DNA of 41,751 nucleotides from Candidatus Bacteroides intestinipullorum (GCA_018883785.1 JAHLFO010000057.1:1-41751); one strand, 5' to 3'. Numbered from the stretch's first letter, positions 17,333-25,661 are shown. Notes: a model not told the origin generated them from the sequence alone. Numbers and translations: made by a program.

Positions 17333-17484
17333 AGGGGATTCTCTGTACACTAACCCTAAATTCTTATTGTTCTAATAAACCCATGAGTTTCCCCCAAAAG
17401 CTAGTATTAGTAGCAGTCCTGTTTATGTTTGTTTGTGGTAAAACCGTTCCCTCCTTGTCTATTCTGGGGGAACGGTTTTCTTGT
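17333..17484 (+). ncRNA. Candidate short transcript between the sigma-54-like promoter and a terminator
   Basis: The stretch from the predicted start near 17333 to the hairpin at 17440-17479 would give an RNA of about 150 nt. It holds no recognisable RNA family. It includes a 39-codon frame that overlaps the terminator, so it may be a small regulatory RNA, a peptide message, or both. It rests entirely on the promoter and terminator calls. Confidence 0.35.
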
Positions 17485-17502
17485 TGCCATTCATCACTAT
17501 AA
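17383..17502 (+). CDS. Possible 39-residue hydrophobic peptide
   Basis: ATG at 17383 opens a frame of 39 codons (MSFPQKLVLVAVLFMFVCGK...) with a basic residue and then about 13 hydrophobic residues, like a small membrane peptide or a signal sequence. VFMFVC-type residues before the Cys do not make a good lipobox. No ribosome-binding site is visible, and the second half runs through the terminator stem (codons 20-33), which argues against efficient translation of the full frame. It is reported because it sits inside the candidate sigma-54 transcript; coding status is open. Confidence 0.2.
   Translation: MSFPQKLVLVAVLFMFVCGKTVPSLSILGERFSCCHSSL
17440..17484 (+). terminator. Strong hairpin terminator of the candidate short transcript
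   Basis: AAAACCGTTCCC pairs perfectly with GGGAACGGTTTT (12 bp) around a 16-base loop, and the right arm ends in TTTTCTTGTT. No annotated gene ends just upstream: the regulator stops 220 bases earlier. The terminator therefore implies a separate short transcript. Confidence 0.7.
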
Positions 17503-17911
17503 GTATAATTATTTTACTACCACAAAAGCAGCACGATTAACCTTTCCCCTACCCCGTGTGCAAACACCAAGCGCTCCAAACAAGTCCTAAAACAGGCAAA
17601 AACCGATGTTCCCACGGGCAAGCCAACCCTCCGGCAAAAAGGATATAGCGTATTAGCAATCAGCAATTTAGATAAGTTCCCGATGAAAAACACTTTTCTG
17701 CTCTCCACGGGCAATTTGTCGGCTTCACCTTCGCTACACCTTCGCTATCCCTTCGCTACACCTTCGCTTCACCTTCGCTATTTGTCCGATTCGGCAGCGG
17801 AAAAATAGCAATGATGCAACAGTGTGCAATAAAAGCACAAGGGTATGAGTATCCGATAAATGTAAATATATTTAGATATACAAGTATACCCAATCAACTA
17901 AAGGAAGGAAC
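17503..17911. other. Gene-poor intergenic stretch
   Basis: About 400 bases between the candidate short transcript and the end of the exporter gene. Apart from the 11-bp tandem array inside it, I see no RNA gene, promoter or terminator I would defend. A 65-codon minus-strand frame (17517-17714) crosses it without family features. The last 120 bases are AT-rich. Confidence 0.6.
17723..17788. repeat. 11-bp tandem repeat, five copies plus a decayed sixth
   Basis: Six consecutive 11-base units start at 17723: CTTCACCTTCG, CTACACCTTCG, CTATCCCTTCG, CTACACCTTCG, CTTCACCTTCG and the decayed CTATTTGTCCG. The period is close to one helical turn, so any protein reading the unit would meet it on one face of the DNA. 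It lies downstream of the exporter gene. On the minus strand it reads as repeated CGAAGGTGTAG. Confidence 0.9.
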
Positions 17912-18907
17912 TCAGAAATAAATATACGCCAATGTGCCCACACTGATAACCACCCAAAGCAATACACCTTGCACCAGCGGCTTGATGCCTACGGCTTTCA
18001 GTACATCGCGCGAGAGGGATGCCCCAATGAAGAACAAGGTAATGGTCAGCATCTTGCGGGCAAAGTCGTTGATGAAGTTCCCCACCATAAGGCCGGTTTC
18101 CGTACGCCCCAACACATAGGTGTTGAACACCATCGCCAAGACGAAGAAGAAAATAAACCAAGGAATGCTGATCTTCTTGCCTTTGCTCTTGAAGATGAAC
18201 GAGGTCGCCAAAGCCAAGGGGATAATCCACAAGGCGCGGGTCAGCTTGATGGTCGTAGCCACCTCCAACGCTTCCTCGCCATAGGCCGCACCGGCTCCCA
18301 CCACCGAACTGGTATCGTGGATGGCAATGGCCGCCCATGTACCAAACTCATGTTGCCCCATGTTCAGGGCATGGCCAATCGCCGGGAAGATGAAGAGGGC
18401 GATGGCATTGAGGATGAAGATGGTGCCCAAAGCTACAGACATCTCCTCATCCTTGGCCTTCAGCACCGGGCCTACAGCGGCGATGGCACTACCCCCGCAA
18501 ATGGCTGTGCCAGACGATATGAGGTAGGAGGTGTTGCGCTCCACCTTCAGGCATTTTCGCCCGATGAACCAACCCACCACCAACGTACCTATCACAGATA
18601 AGATAGTAAACTCCATGCCTTCTTTACCGGAAGCCAATGAAGCGTGCAGGTTCATACCGAAGCCCAAGCCGACTACCGAGTATTGCAAGAGGTACTTGGA
18701 CATGCGTTTATTGAACTTAGGATGCGCCTGTCCGCAGAGCAGGGCAAAAGCCAAGCCTAAGAACAGGGCTACGGGGGGTGTGACCCAGGAGACATACGGA
18801 GCGGCTCCAGGCACATAATCCAACATCAGGCACACAAAGAGGACGGAAAGAATGCCCACATAGACAGATTTGGGATTGACGGGCAACAGATTTTGCTTTG
18901 CAGTCAT
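17912..18907 (-). CDS. YeiH/UPF0324 family membrane protein, putative sulfate exporter
   Basis: A 331-residue inner-membrane protein with about ten hydrophobic segments. The family-typical patches are present: SSGTAICGGSAIAAVGPVL in the first half and IAIHDTSSVVGAGAAYG in the second, plus the near-C-terminal FFIGASLSRDVLK. The family (Cons_hypoth698) is named after a proposed role in exporting sulfate or related anions; experimental support is limited. The ORF track starts at a TTG; the next codon, ATG 18907, is the better start. It has its own two-part promoter overlapping the end of the gene upstream, so it can be expressed separately from the chromate-transporter operon. Confidence 0.88.
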   Translation of the reverse strand: MTAKQNLLPVNPKSVYVGILSVLFVCLMLDYVPGAAPYVSWVTPPVALFLGLAFALLCGQAHPKFNKRMSKYLLQYSVVGLGFGMNLHASLASGKEGMEFTILSVIGTLVVGWFIGRKCLKVERNTSYLISSGTAICGGSAIAAVGPVLKAKDEEMSVALGTIFILNAIALFIFPAIGHALNMGQHEFGTWAAIAIHDTSSVVGAGAAYGEEALEVATTIKLTRALWIIPLALATSFIFKSKGKKISIPWFIFFFVLAMVFNTYVLGRTETGLMVGNFINDFARKMLTITLFFIGASLSRDVLKAVGIKPLVQGVLLWVVISVGTLAYIYF

Positions 18908-18954
18908 CAATAAAGTATTAAGAGATTAAACATGTTCCCACTATTTGGGGGCGG

Positions 18955-18985
18955 CAAAGGTACGACTTTCCAGCGAATTTACAAG
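18955..18985 (-). promoter_or_regulatory. Bacteroides promoter of the UPF0324 gene
   Basis: On the minus strand CTTG, then 19 bases, then TACCTTTG, a full match in both element and spacing. The distance to ATG 18907 gives a leader of about 40 nt. The -33 part lies inside the last codons of the upstream gene. Confidence 0.6.
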
Positions 18986-19575
18986 TCATCGGGGGCAATA
19001 CCCCAAATGTGCATCAAGGAGAAAGTCACCAAGTCTACCTTGCAAGGCAGGACTCCGTGTGTCTCCTCCATCAAGAAACAAAGGGCTTTCCCGACTTCAT
19101 CTTCTTGCTTTTCTTCACAAAATTCACGCAATGTCTTGCCCAAGTCCTCTCCGTATTCGTAGAAGTGAGGTACCAGCATCAACCGCTCCACCTCCTTGGC
19201 ATCGAGGGCCAATTGCACCAACTCGTTATACAATTTAGAGCGGGGGACCAATCCGGCGGAAGGAACCACGGCAAACGTAAATTCGCCTAACGAGGTCCGG
19301 CAAGCATTGCCGTCCAAGTCAGCGAGCGCTGTAGGCGTACAACCATTCAACGTGCGAACAGTCTCATCAGCCACCAACAAGACCTGTAGCTCGTTCTCCT
19401 GTCCGCGCAACCCGCCATCCAGCCCTAAGCAAATCAACCAATCAATCAAATCGGTCTCAGGCAACTCGCGCCCTAAGCGTTCAGACAGAAATTGTCGGGA
19501 TTTATATACCGTATCATTAATGAATGCCGTGTCCAGCAGGAGGACATTCGGCGCAAATGTGATATTCTTTTCCAT
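18979..19575 (-). CDS. Conserved Bacteroidales protein of unknown function
   Basis: A 198-residue soluble protein I cannot assign with confidence; I have a weak memory of a Bacteroides-only DUF of this type (possibly DUF6621). It has no signal peptide or membrane segment. Visible features are a predicted alpha/beta make-up, the patch LVADETVRTLNGCTPTAL in the middle, and an acidic helical region (FCEEKQEDEVGKAL) near residue 155. It ends in a hydrophobic-aromatic tail (LMHIWGIAPDDL). It starts 19 bases after the chromate-transporter half and is probably the last gene of that operon. Confidence 0.7.
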   Translation of the reverse strand: MEKNITFAPNVLLLDTAFINDTVYKSRQFLSERLGRELPETDLIDWLICLGLDGGLRGQENELQVLLVADETVRTLNGCTPTALADLDGNACRTSLGEFTFAVVPSAGLVPRSKLYNELVQLALDAKEVERLMLVPHFYEYGEDLGKTLREFCEEKQEDEVGKALCFLMEETHGVLPCKVDLVTFSLMHIWGIAPDDL

Positions 19576-19594
19576 AAGTCGGTTATTAAATTAA

Positions 19595-20167
19595 TCAATA
19601 CAGCAGCACTCCCGCCACCCCGCAGAGCACAATCATCAAAATTGGATTGACCTTATACCGGCGCGTACCGACGAAGGCTACCACGAAGATGACGCAACTG
19701 ATGATGAACGAGCGGAGGTCTTCTGAAGGCGAACCAAAGTTCTCGACATTCATCAGCACCAAGGCGGCCGACGCCAGCAGTCCCACCACCGCCGGACGCA
19801 ACCCGCTGAACACGTGCTCCACTACAGGATGCTTCTGATACTTCAGGAAGAAACGGCTGATGGTGAGCATCAGGATAAACGAGGGCAACACCACGGCCAG
19901 CGTGGCCAGCGCAGAACCGAAGAGGCCCCACCCCATGCCGTAGCCGGCATTGACAATGGCATCATAACCCACATACGTCGCCGAGTTGATTCCGATAGGT
20001 CCCGGCGTCATCTGGCTGATGGCTACAATGTCTGTAAATTCCTGAGGCGAGAGCCACTCATGCCGTGTCACCACCTCGCCTTGAATCATCGAAAGCATGG
20101 CGTAACCTCCGCCGAAGCCAAAGAGACCTATCTTGAAGAAGGTGTAAAAGAGCTGCAGGAATATCAT
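19595..20167 (-). CDS. Chromate transporter, short-chain subunit (second of pair)
   Basis: A 190-residue half-size CHR protein with five or six membrane segments. The signature is FGFGGGYAMLSMIQGEVV followed by AISQMTPGPIGINSATYVGY, the conserved G-rich and P-G motifs of the family. Short-chain CHR proteins are encoded in pairs and work together as a chromate/sulfate antiporter; many probably carry other anions. Its partner lies 18 bases upstream. The two halves differ in sequence, as usual for pairs of opposite membrane orientation. Confidence 0.9.
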   Translation of the reverse strand: MIFLQLFYTFFKIGLFGFGGGYAMLSMIQGEVVTRHEWLSPQEFTDIVAISQMTPGPIGINSATYVGYDAIVNAGYGMGWGLFGSALATLAVVLPSFILMLTISRFFLKYQKHPVVEHVFSGLRPAVVGLLASAALVLMNVENFGSPSEDLRSFIISCVIFVVAFVGTRRYKVNPILMIVLCGVAGVLLY

Positions 20168-20185
20168 TTCGTTCGTATTTACTGA

Positions 20186-20743
20186 TCAATGGTTTATATC
20201 TGATGACTTGCGATGCTTCATCCGACCGTAGACATAGCCACCCACACCCGCAGCAATGATGATCCAGATAGGCGAAAAGCCCAGCAACCAAATAAGCAAT
20301 GCTGACACGACCGGAATCCACACATTATATCTGTTTATCTTGGCAGACTTGGCCATGCTGAACGTAGGCGCGGCAATCAATGCCACCACAGCGGGACGAA
20401 TACCCTTGAAGATACGCTCCACCACGGCATTATCCTTGAAATTGTGAAAGAACAAGGCTATAGCCAAAATAATGAGGAAAGACGGAAGCACCGTCCCCAA
20501 AGCCGTGACGATGCTACCCGGCACACCCTTCAGCCGGTAACCGATGAAGATGGAAATGTTTACCGCCAAGATGCCCGGCGAAGATTGAGCGATGGCCAGC
20601 AAGTCTATGAAATCTTCCTTGGCCAACCACCGGCGCTTGGTCACAATTTCGTCTTCAATCAAGGGAACCATGGCATAACCGCCCCCGATGGTAAAAGCGC
20701 CAATCTTGAAAAAAATGGAAAAAGCTTCTAAGTACAGGTTCAT
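20186..20743 (-). CDS. Chromate transporter, short-chain subunit (first of pair)
   Basis: A 185-residue half-size CHR protein with the same motifs as its neighbour (FTIGGGYAMVPLIEDEIV, then AIAQSSPGILAVNISIFIGY) and several membrane segments ending in a basic tail (GRMKHRKSSD). The start codon overlaps the stop of the AraC-type regulator by ATGA, so regulator and transporter are translated together. That coupling suggests the regulator senses something related to the transported anion or to envelope state; this is inference. Confidence 0.9.
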   Translation of the reverse strand: MNLYLEAFSIFFKIGAFTIGGGYAMVPLIEDEIVTKRRWLAKEDFIDLLAIAQSSPGILAVNISIFIGYRLKGVPGSIVTALGTVLPSFLIILAIALFFHNFKDNAVVERIFKGIRPAVVALIAAPTFSMAKSAKINRYNVWIPVVSALLIWLLGFSPIWIIIAAGVGGYVYGRMKHRKSSDINH

Positions 20744-21621
20744 TTCGATGCAGGATTTGGCTCCTCGCCCTTGGCATATTGGGTGGGGCTGATGTGAAAA
20801 TGCTTCTTGAATACTTCGCGGAAGTAGGCAGCATCACTGAACCCGGTCATCCCAGCCACCTCGGTGACCGTATAGCGTTGCTCCCGCAACAATTGCTTGG
20901 CGCGGTTCAAGCGGATGAGACGCACATAATCGGCAGGGGCTTGGTCGGTGAGGGCTTTCAGTTTGTTGTAGAAGCTGGTTCGGCTCATGTTGAGCATGCC
21001 GCATAGGGTATCCACCGTAAAGCCCGGTGTATCCATATTATCCTCCACCGCCTTTTGGACGGAAGCGATGAATTTCCAATCCAATTCGTTGTTGCAGTTG
21101 GTGCACCCCGAAGGCGACAAGTTGTTCTTGCCCTGAGCCTCATCGGCGTAAAGGCGGAAAAATTCCATGATTTCCTCCAGGCGGGCGTTCAGTTCATCAT
21201 CCACAATGCCGTCCTCATCGGACCATACATTCATCTGCCATTCCTTCTTGAGATTCTCCACCAGTTCGAGCAAGGAATCCGTATGTCGCAGGGCCGTGCA
21301 GATGCGGCTGCGCTCCTCGTCACTCAAGCTTCCCTGTCCGGCCAATTCCTCCAGCGGAGCCTTGATGGAAGCTAAGGGAAGACGGATGCCGTAGAGGGTA
21401 CGAACCAAGTCGCGCACCTTGTCATCGTAGCGCTTGCGCTGTTTCCGAATGAGCCAATCGCGCCAAGTGACCACCAGCAAGGCCAAGGCGGCCAAGACGC
21501 AAATCACCCACATCCACGTGTCTACATGCGTGGACCATGCCCTAGCCCCCATCATGGGAGCAGCCGACACGATGCCGGAAAAAGAAAAGAGCAGAAAGCT
21601 GAACAGCAGGATTCGTTTCAT
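20740..21621 (-). CDS. Membrane AraC-type regulator with a degenerate histidine-kinase DHp segment
   Basis: A 293-residue protein. It opens with a signal-like segment (1-20), then a membrane segment at about 35-53. Residues 70-135 align by eye with the HisKA dimerisation helices of Bacteroides hybrid two-component systems: LYGIRLPLASIKAPLEEL against the usual SHEIRTPL...PLEEL, with the phosphoacceptor His replaced by Tyr77. There is no HATPase or receiver. A CxxC (CTNC) lies near residue 174, and a C-terminal AraC/XylS helix-turn-helix pair covers about 195-285 (VTEVAGMTGFSDAAYFREVF). It looks like a hybrid regulator reduced to membrane anchor, dimerisation stalk and DNA-binding domain. It leads the operon with the CHR pair. 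Confidence 0.85.
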   Translation of the reverse strand: MKRILLFSFLLFSFSGIVSAAPMMGARAWSTHVDTWMWVICVLAALALLVVTWRDWLIRKQRKRYDDKVRDLVRTLYGIRLPLASIKAPLEELAGQGSLSDEERSRICTALRHTDSLLELVENLKKEWQMNVWSDEDGIVDDELNARLEEIMEFFRLYADEAQGKNNLSPSGCTNCNNELDWKFIASVQKAVEDNMDTPGFTVDTLCGMLNMSRTSFYNKLKALTDQAPADYVRLIRLNRAKQLLREQRYTVTEVAGMTGFSDAAYFREVFKKHFHISPTQYAKGEEPNPASK

Positions 21622-21676
21622 TGTCTACAGTTGAGAAAACACACTAAAAACAGATAGGCAGGGCTTCAAAATTACC

Positions 21677-21828
21677 CGAGGATGTATCAAAATGACAAAC
21701 AACTATCATTCTGTCATGTTGAGCGGAGCGAAGCGAAGTCGAAACATCTCACTTAACCAATCTTGAGATCCCTCGACTACGCTCGGGATGACAGAATGAT
21801 AGGTAATCTCTATTTTGATACACCCTCG
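21677..21828. mobile_element. MITE-like palindromic element, no coding capacity
   Basis: A 152-base imperfect palindrome. Ends CGAGGATGTATCAAAAT and ATTTTGATACACCCTCG are inverted copies (16 of 17). Inside them CTATCATTCTGTCAT and ATGACAGAATGATAG pair perfectly over 15 bases, and the core has the widely seen TCGACTACGCTCGGGATGACA type sequence. No clear target-site duplication is visible. It begins 26 bases after the purL stop, so it may also serve as the purL terminator. Confidence 0.7.
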
Positions 21829-21854
21829 AATTTATTTCAAATGCCCGGACAAAA

Positions 21855-24800
21855 TTATTTGCCCAGTTTCTCTTCTATCCACTTACGGGCGTTGACAAAG
21901 GCCTCAATCCACGGCGTCACCTGGTCACTGTGCAGGCGTTCGGCTGGATAATAGGCGTTCTGCCACGGGAAGATAGCACGCTCCAAGTGAGGCATTATGG
22001 CCAGGTGGCGTCCATCTGCGCTGGCCACGGCTGCGGCTGAATAGTCCGACCCGTTGGGGTTGCCCGGATATTCATCGTAGCTGTACTTGGCCACAATGTT
22101 GTAATGGTCCTCATCATAGGGCAGGGAGAACTTGCCTTCGCCATGAGCCACCCAAATGCCCAGCTTGCTACCGCTGAGCGAACCGAACATCACGCTCCGG
22201 TTGGTGGGGATGGTAAGGCCCAGGAAGCGGCTCTCGAACTTGTGCGAATCGTTGTGCAGCATACGGATGCGCTTCTCGTCCTCGGGGGCGATGAGATTCA
22301 ACTCCATCATCAGCTGACAGCCGTTGCACACGCCCAAAGACAACGTGTCCTCGCGGGCATAGTAACGATCCAGCGTCTCTTTGGCCTTGGGGTTGAACAG
22401 GAAGGCACCGGCCCATCCTTTGGCAGAACCCAGCACATCGGAATTGGAAAATCCGCCGCAGAAGACAATCATATTGATATCGTCCAGCGTCTCGCGACCG
22501 CTCACGAGGTCGGTCATCGTCACGTCCTTCACGTCGAAACCGGCCAGATAGAGGGAATAAGCCATCTCACGCTCACCGTTCGTACCCTTCTCGCGGATGA
22601 TGGCAGCGCGGATGCCCGTCGGCGTGCGACGGTCGGGACTGATGCCATATTGGGAGAACTTGCCGGTGAAGTCGGGCATGAAGGCCAATTCCACGGGCTG
22701 CATCTTGTAGTTTTCATAACGGGCCTTGGCGCAACCGTTCATGGACTGCTTGCGATCCAAGAGATAAGATGTGGAGTACCAGATATCACGCAAATAGTCA
22801 ATGCCGAACTGGTAGGTAGCACCGTCTTTCTCCACGAGGATGTGACGCTCTTCGGTGGGTTTACCCAATTTGACATAGCCCACGCCGGCATCCTCCAAAA
22901 TTTTCTTCACCAAATCCTTGTGCTTGTTGCTGACCTGAATGACCACACCGGGATTTTCGGCAAAGAGTATCTTGACGAAATCGTTCTCTTTGATTTTATT
23001 AAGGCTGATTTCCAATCCGCCCTCCATGTTGGAGAAGCACATCTCCAGCAATGTAGTGATGAGACCTCCGGCAGAGATGTCGTGCCCGGCCAACACCAGT
23101 CCCCGGTCAATCAGATCCTGCACAGCCAGGAAGGCATCGCGGAAGTATTCGGGATTCTGCACTGTAGGCACATCGCTGCCCACCTTGCCCAATGATTGAG
23201 CAAAAGCAGAACCACCCAGCTTCAAGGTATCGAAACTGAAATCAATGTGATAGAGCGTGGTATGCTTGTCGTTGACCAGCACGGGCGAAACGACTTTCTT
23301 CACGTCGCTCACCTCGCCACCAGCAGACACGATGACCGTACCCGGAGAGATGACCTTGCTGCCGTCGGGATACTTCTGCGTCATGGATAGGGAGTCCTTG
23401 CCCGTGGGCACATTGACACGCAGGGCACAGCAGAAGTCGCTCAAAGCCTGCACCGCCGTATAGAGACGGGCATCCTCGCCCTCCTGCGAGCGGCAGGGCC
23501 ACATCCAGTTGGCGGAGAGGGACACACTGTCCAACCCATCGGCCATCGGTGCCCATACCAGATTGGTCAAGGCTTCGGCCACGGAGAGGACAGAACCGGC
23601 TTTCGGATCGGCCAAAGCTGCCTGGGGTGCATGCCCCAAGGCTGTGGCAATACCCTTCACGCCGCGATAGTCGAGAGCTACCACACCACAGTCGCTCAAC
23701 GGCAACTGAAGTTCGCCCACACATTGCTGGCGGGCAATCTTGCCCGTCACGGAGCGGTCCACCTTATTGGTCAACCAATCCTTGCAGGCCACGGCCTCCA
23801 GTTGAAGCACGTTGGCCAAGTATTCATTCAGCCGGGACAGTTCGTAGGTCGGCATGGCGTAATGATGCTCCACGGTCTTGTCCACCATATAAGTCTTAGG
23901 CGATGAGCCGAACATCTGGTCTACGGCCAAGTCGAAGGGGCGTACCCCATCAGCCTGCTGGAAGGCAAAGCGATGATCACCCGTGGTCTCGCCCACAACG
24001 TACATCGGGGCGCGTTCGCGCTCGGCAATCTTTGCCACGTGTTCAATAGCTTCCTCCTTAATCAAGAGGCCCATGCGTTCCTGGCTCTCGTTGGCGATGA
24101 TTTCCTTGGCAGAAAGTGTCTTGTCGCCGATGGGAAGTTTGCTCATGTCTATCAGGCCACCGCAATCCTCCACCAGTTCGGAGAGGCAATTGACGTGCCC
24201 GGCCGAGCCGTGGTCGTGGATGGAGACAACGGGATTCACGTCTTCCTCGCAGAGGGCACGCACCACGTTGTAGGCACGCTTCTGCATCTCCGCGTTGGCA
24301 CGCTGCACGGCGTTCAGCTCGATGCCGCTGCTATACCGTCCTGTATCTACGGACGACACGGAGCCGCCACCCAAACCGATGCGATAGTTATCACCGCCCA
24401 TCACCACAATTTTGTTTCCGGCTTCGGGCTTGCCCTTCTGGCAATCACGCTCAGTGCCGTAGCCCACGCCTCCGGCCAGCATGATGACCTTGTCGTAGCC
24501 ATATTCTGCATCTTCGGGAGTTTCCTTGTGCTCGAAGGTCAGTACGGAACCGCAGATGAGCGGCTGGCCGAACTTATTGCCGAAGTCGCTGGCACCGTTA
24601 GACGCCTTGATCAGGATTTGTTCAGGCGTCTGGTAAAGCCACTTGCGCACGGGCAGGATTTCCTCCCACGGACGACCTTCCTCCGTACGAGGATAAGACG
24701 TCATATAGACCGCCGTGCCGGCAATAGGCCATGAACCCTTGCCGCCGCCCATACGATCGCGGATTTCTCCACCCGTACCAGTGGAGGCACCGTTGAACGG

Positions 24801-25568
24801 TTCCACAGTAGTGGGGAAGTTATGCGTCTCGGCCTTCAGGGAGATGACGCTCTTGATGTCCTTCACCTGGAAATAATCGGGTTTCGAGTGGTCTGCCGGG
24901 GCAAACTGCTCGATGACGGGACCTTCGGCAAAAGCCACGTTATCCTTATAGGCCGATATGATTTTGTTAGGATTCTCCTTGGTTGTCTTCTTGATCATCT
25001 GGAAGAGGGACGATTCTTTCTCCTCGCCGTCGATGATGAACGTGCCGCCAAAGATCTTGTGACGGCAATGTTCGGAATTGATCTGGGCAAAGCCGAAGAC
25101 CTCGCTATCGGTCAGCGGACGGCCCAAGTCCTTCTCCACCTTCTTCAGGTAAGCAATCTCTTCGGGACTGAGGGCCAAGCCTTCCTGCTCGTTATACGCC
25201 TCCAGGTCCTCGATGTGCAGGATAGGTTCGGGCTTGCGGTTGGTCGTAAAGACATTCTGGTCCAAGCCCTTGTACATGCGTTGCAACATCGGGTCATAGT
25301 CTGCATGTTCGTCCTTTACAGGAAAATACTCCTCAATGCGCACAATGCCCTCAAGGCCCATATTCTGGGTAATCTCCACGGCATTGGTGCTCCACGGCGT
25401 GATCATCTCGCGGCGCGGACCTACGAAATATCCCGTCAGGTTGTTTTCAGTCTCGGGGGTAGCATCCCCAAAAAGCCAGCAAAGCTTGCGGATGTCCGCA
25501 GCATCAAGCGTATGGTCGCACTCAGCGGCAATCACGCTCTGCGAGGGGGTTCTGAAGAAGAGAATCAT
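21855..25568 (-). CDS. purL: Phosphoribosylformylglycinamidine synthase (PurL, large type)
   Basis: A 1237-residue single-chain FGAM synthase, the fourth step of purine synthesis: it converts FGAR, glutamine and ATP to FGAM. Order: N-terminal PurS-like part, then the linker and two ATP-binding AIRS-type halves (FAQINSEHCRHKIF, LKAETHNFPTTVEPF, GTGGEIRDRMGGG), then a glutamine amidotransferase domain with GVCNGCQLMMEL (nucleophile Cys) and the His-Glu pair near the end (MPHLERAIFP). The ORF track adds 24 residues upstream; ATG 25568 (MILFFRTPSQ) is the family-like start and follows a promoter box by about 70 bases. The gene is complete. Confidence 0.96.
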   Translation of the reverse strand: MILFFRTPSQSVIAAECDHTLDAADIRKLCWLFGDATPETENNLTGYFVGPRREMITPWSTNAVEITQNMGLEGIVRIEEYFPVKDEHADYDPMLQRMYKGLDQNVFTTNRKPEPILHIEDLEAYNEQEGLALSPEEIAYLKKVEKDLGRPLTDSEVFGFAQINSEHCRHKIFGGTFIIDGEEKESSLFQMIKKTTKENPNKIISAYKDNVAFAEGPVIEQFAPADHSKPDYFQVKDIKSVISLKAETHNFPTTVEPFNGASTGTGGEIRDRMGGGKGSWPIAGTAVYMTSYPRTEEGRPWEEILPVRKWLYQTPEQILIKASNGASDFGNKFGQPLICGSVLTFEHKETPEDAEYGYDKVIMLAGGVGYGTERDCQKGKPEAGNKIVVMGGDNYRIGLGGGSVSSVDTGRYSSGIELNAVQRANAEMQKRAYNVVRALCEEDVNPVVSIHDHGSAGHVNCLSELVEDCGGLIDMSKLPIGDKTLSAKEIIANESQERMGLLIKEEAIEHVAKIAERERAPMYVVGETTGDHRFAFQQADGVRPFDLAVDQMFGSSPKTYMVDKTVEHHYAMPTYELSRLNEYLANVLQLEAVACKDWLTNKVDRSVTGKIARQQCVGELQLPLSDCGVVALDYRGVKGIATALGHAPQAALADPKAGSVLSVAEALTNLVWAPMADGLDSVSLSANWMWPCRSQEGEDARLYTAVQALSDFCCALRVNVPTGKDSLSMTQKYPDGSKVISPGTVIVSAGGEVSDVKKVVSPVLVNDKHTTLYHIDFSFDTLKLGGSAFAQSLGKVGSDVPTVQNPEYFRDAFLAVQDLIDRGLVLAGHDISAGGLITTLLEMCFSNMEGGLEISLNKIKENDFVKILFAENPGVVIQVSNKHKDLVKKILEDAGVGYVKLGKPTEERHILVEKDGATYQFGIDYLRDIWYSTSYLLDRKQSMNGCAKARYENYKMQPVELAFMPDFTGKFSQYGISPDRRTPTGIRAAIIREKGTNGEREMAYSLYLAGFDVKDVTMTDLVSGRETLDDINMIVFCGGFSNSDVLGSAKGWAGAFLFNPKAKETLDRYYAREDTLSLGVCNGCQLMMELNLIAPEDEKRIRMLHNDSHKFESRFLGLTIPTNRSVMFGSLSGSKLGIWVAHGEGKFSLPYDEDHYNIVAKYSYDEYPGNPNGSDYSAAAVASADGRHLAIMPHLERAIFPWQNAYYPAERLHSDQVTPWIEAFVNARKWIEEKLGK

Positions 25569-25637
25569 ATCTGTATGGTTATATATTATAATAATATGTG
25601 TATGCGATGCCAGAAGATGCAGGCACCGCTCGGGGGA

Positions 25638-25645
25638 CAAAGGTA
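25638..25645 (-). promoter_or_regulatory. -7 box of purL
   Basis: TACCTTTG on the minus strand matches the consensus. The leader would be about 65 nt and AT-rich; I see no riboswitch-like fold in it. No -33 TTTG is evident; the upstream DNA is a T-run followed by a palindromic repeat. Confidence 0.5.
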
Positions 25646-25661
25646 GTATAAAAAAACGAGA

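Noticed and set aside
17517-17714. 65-codon minus-strand frame in the gene-poor stretch
   Set aside because: No motif, ribosome-binding site, promoter or operon context; a chance frame is the simplest reading.
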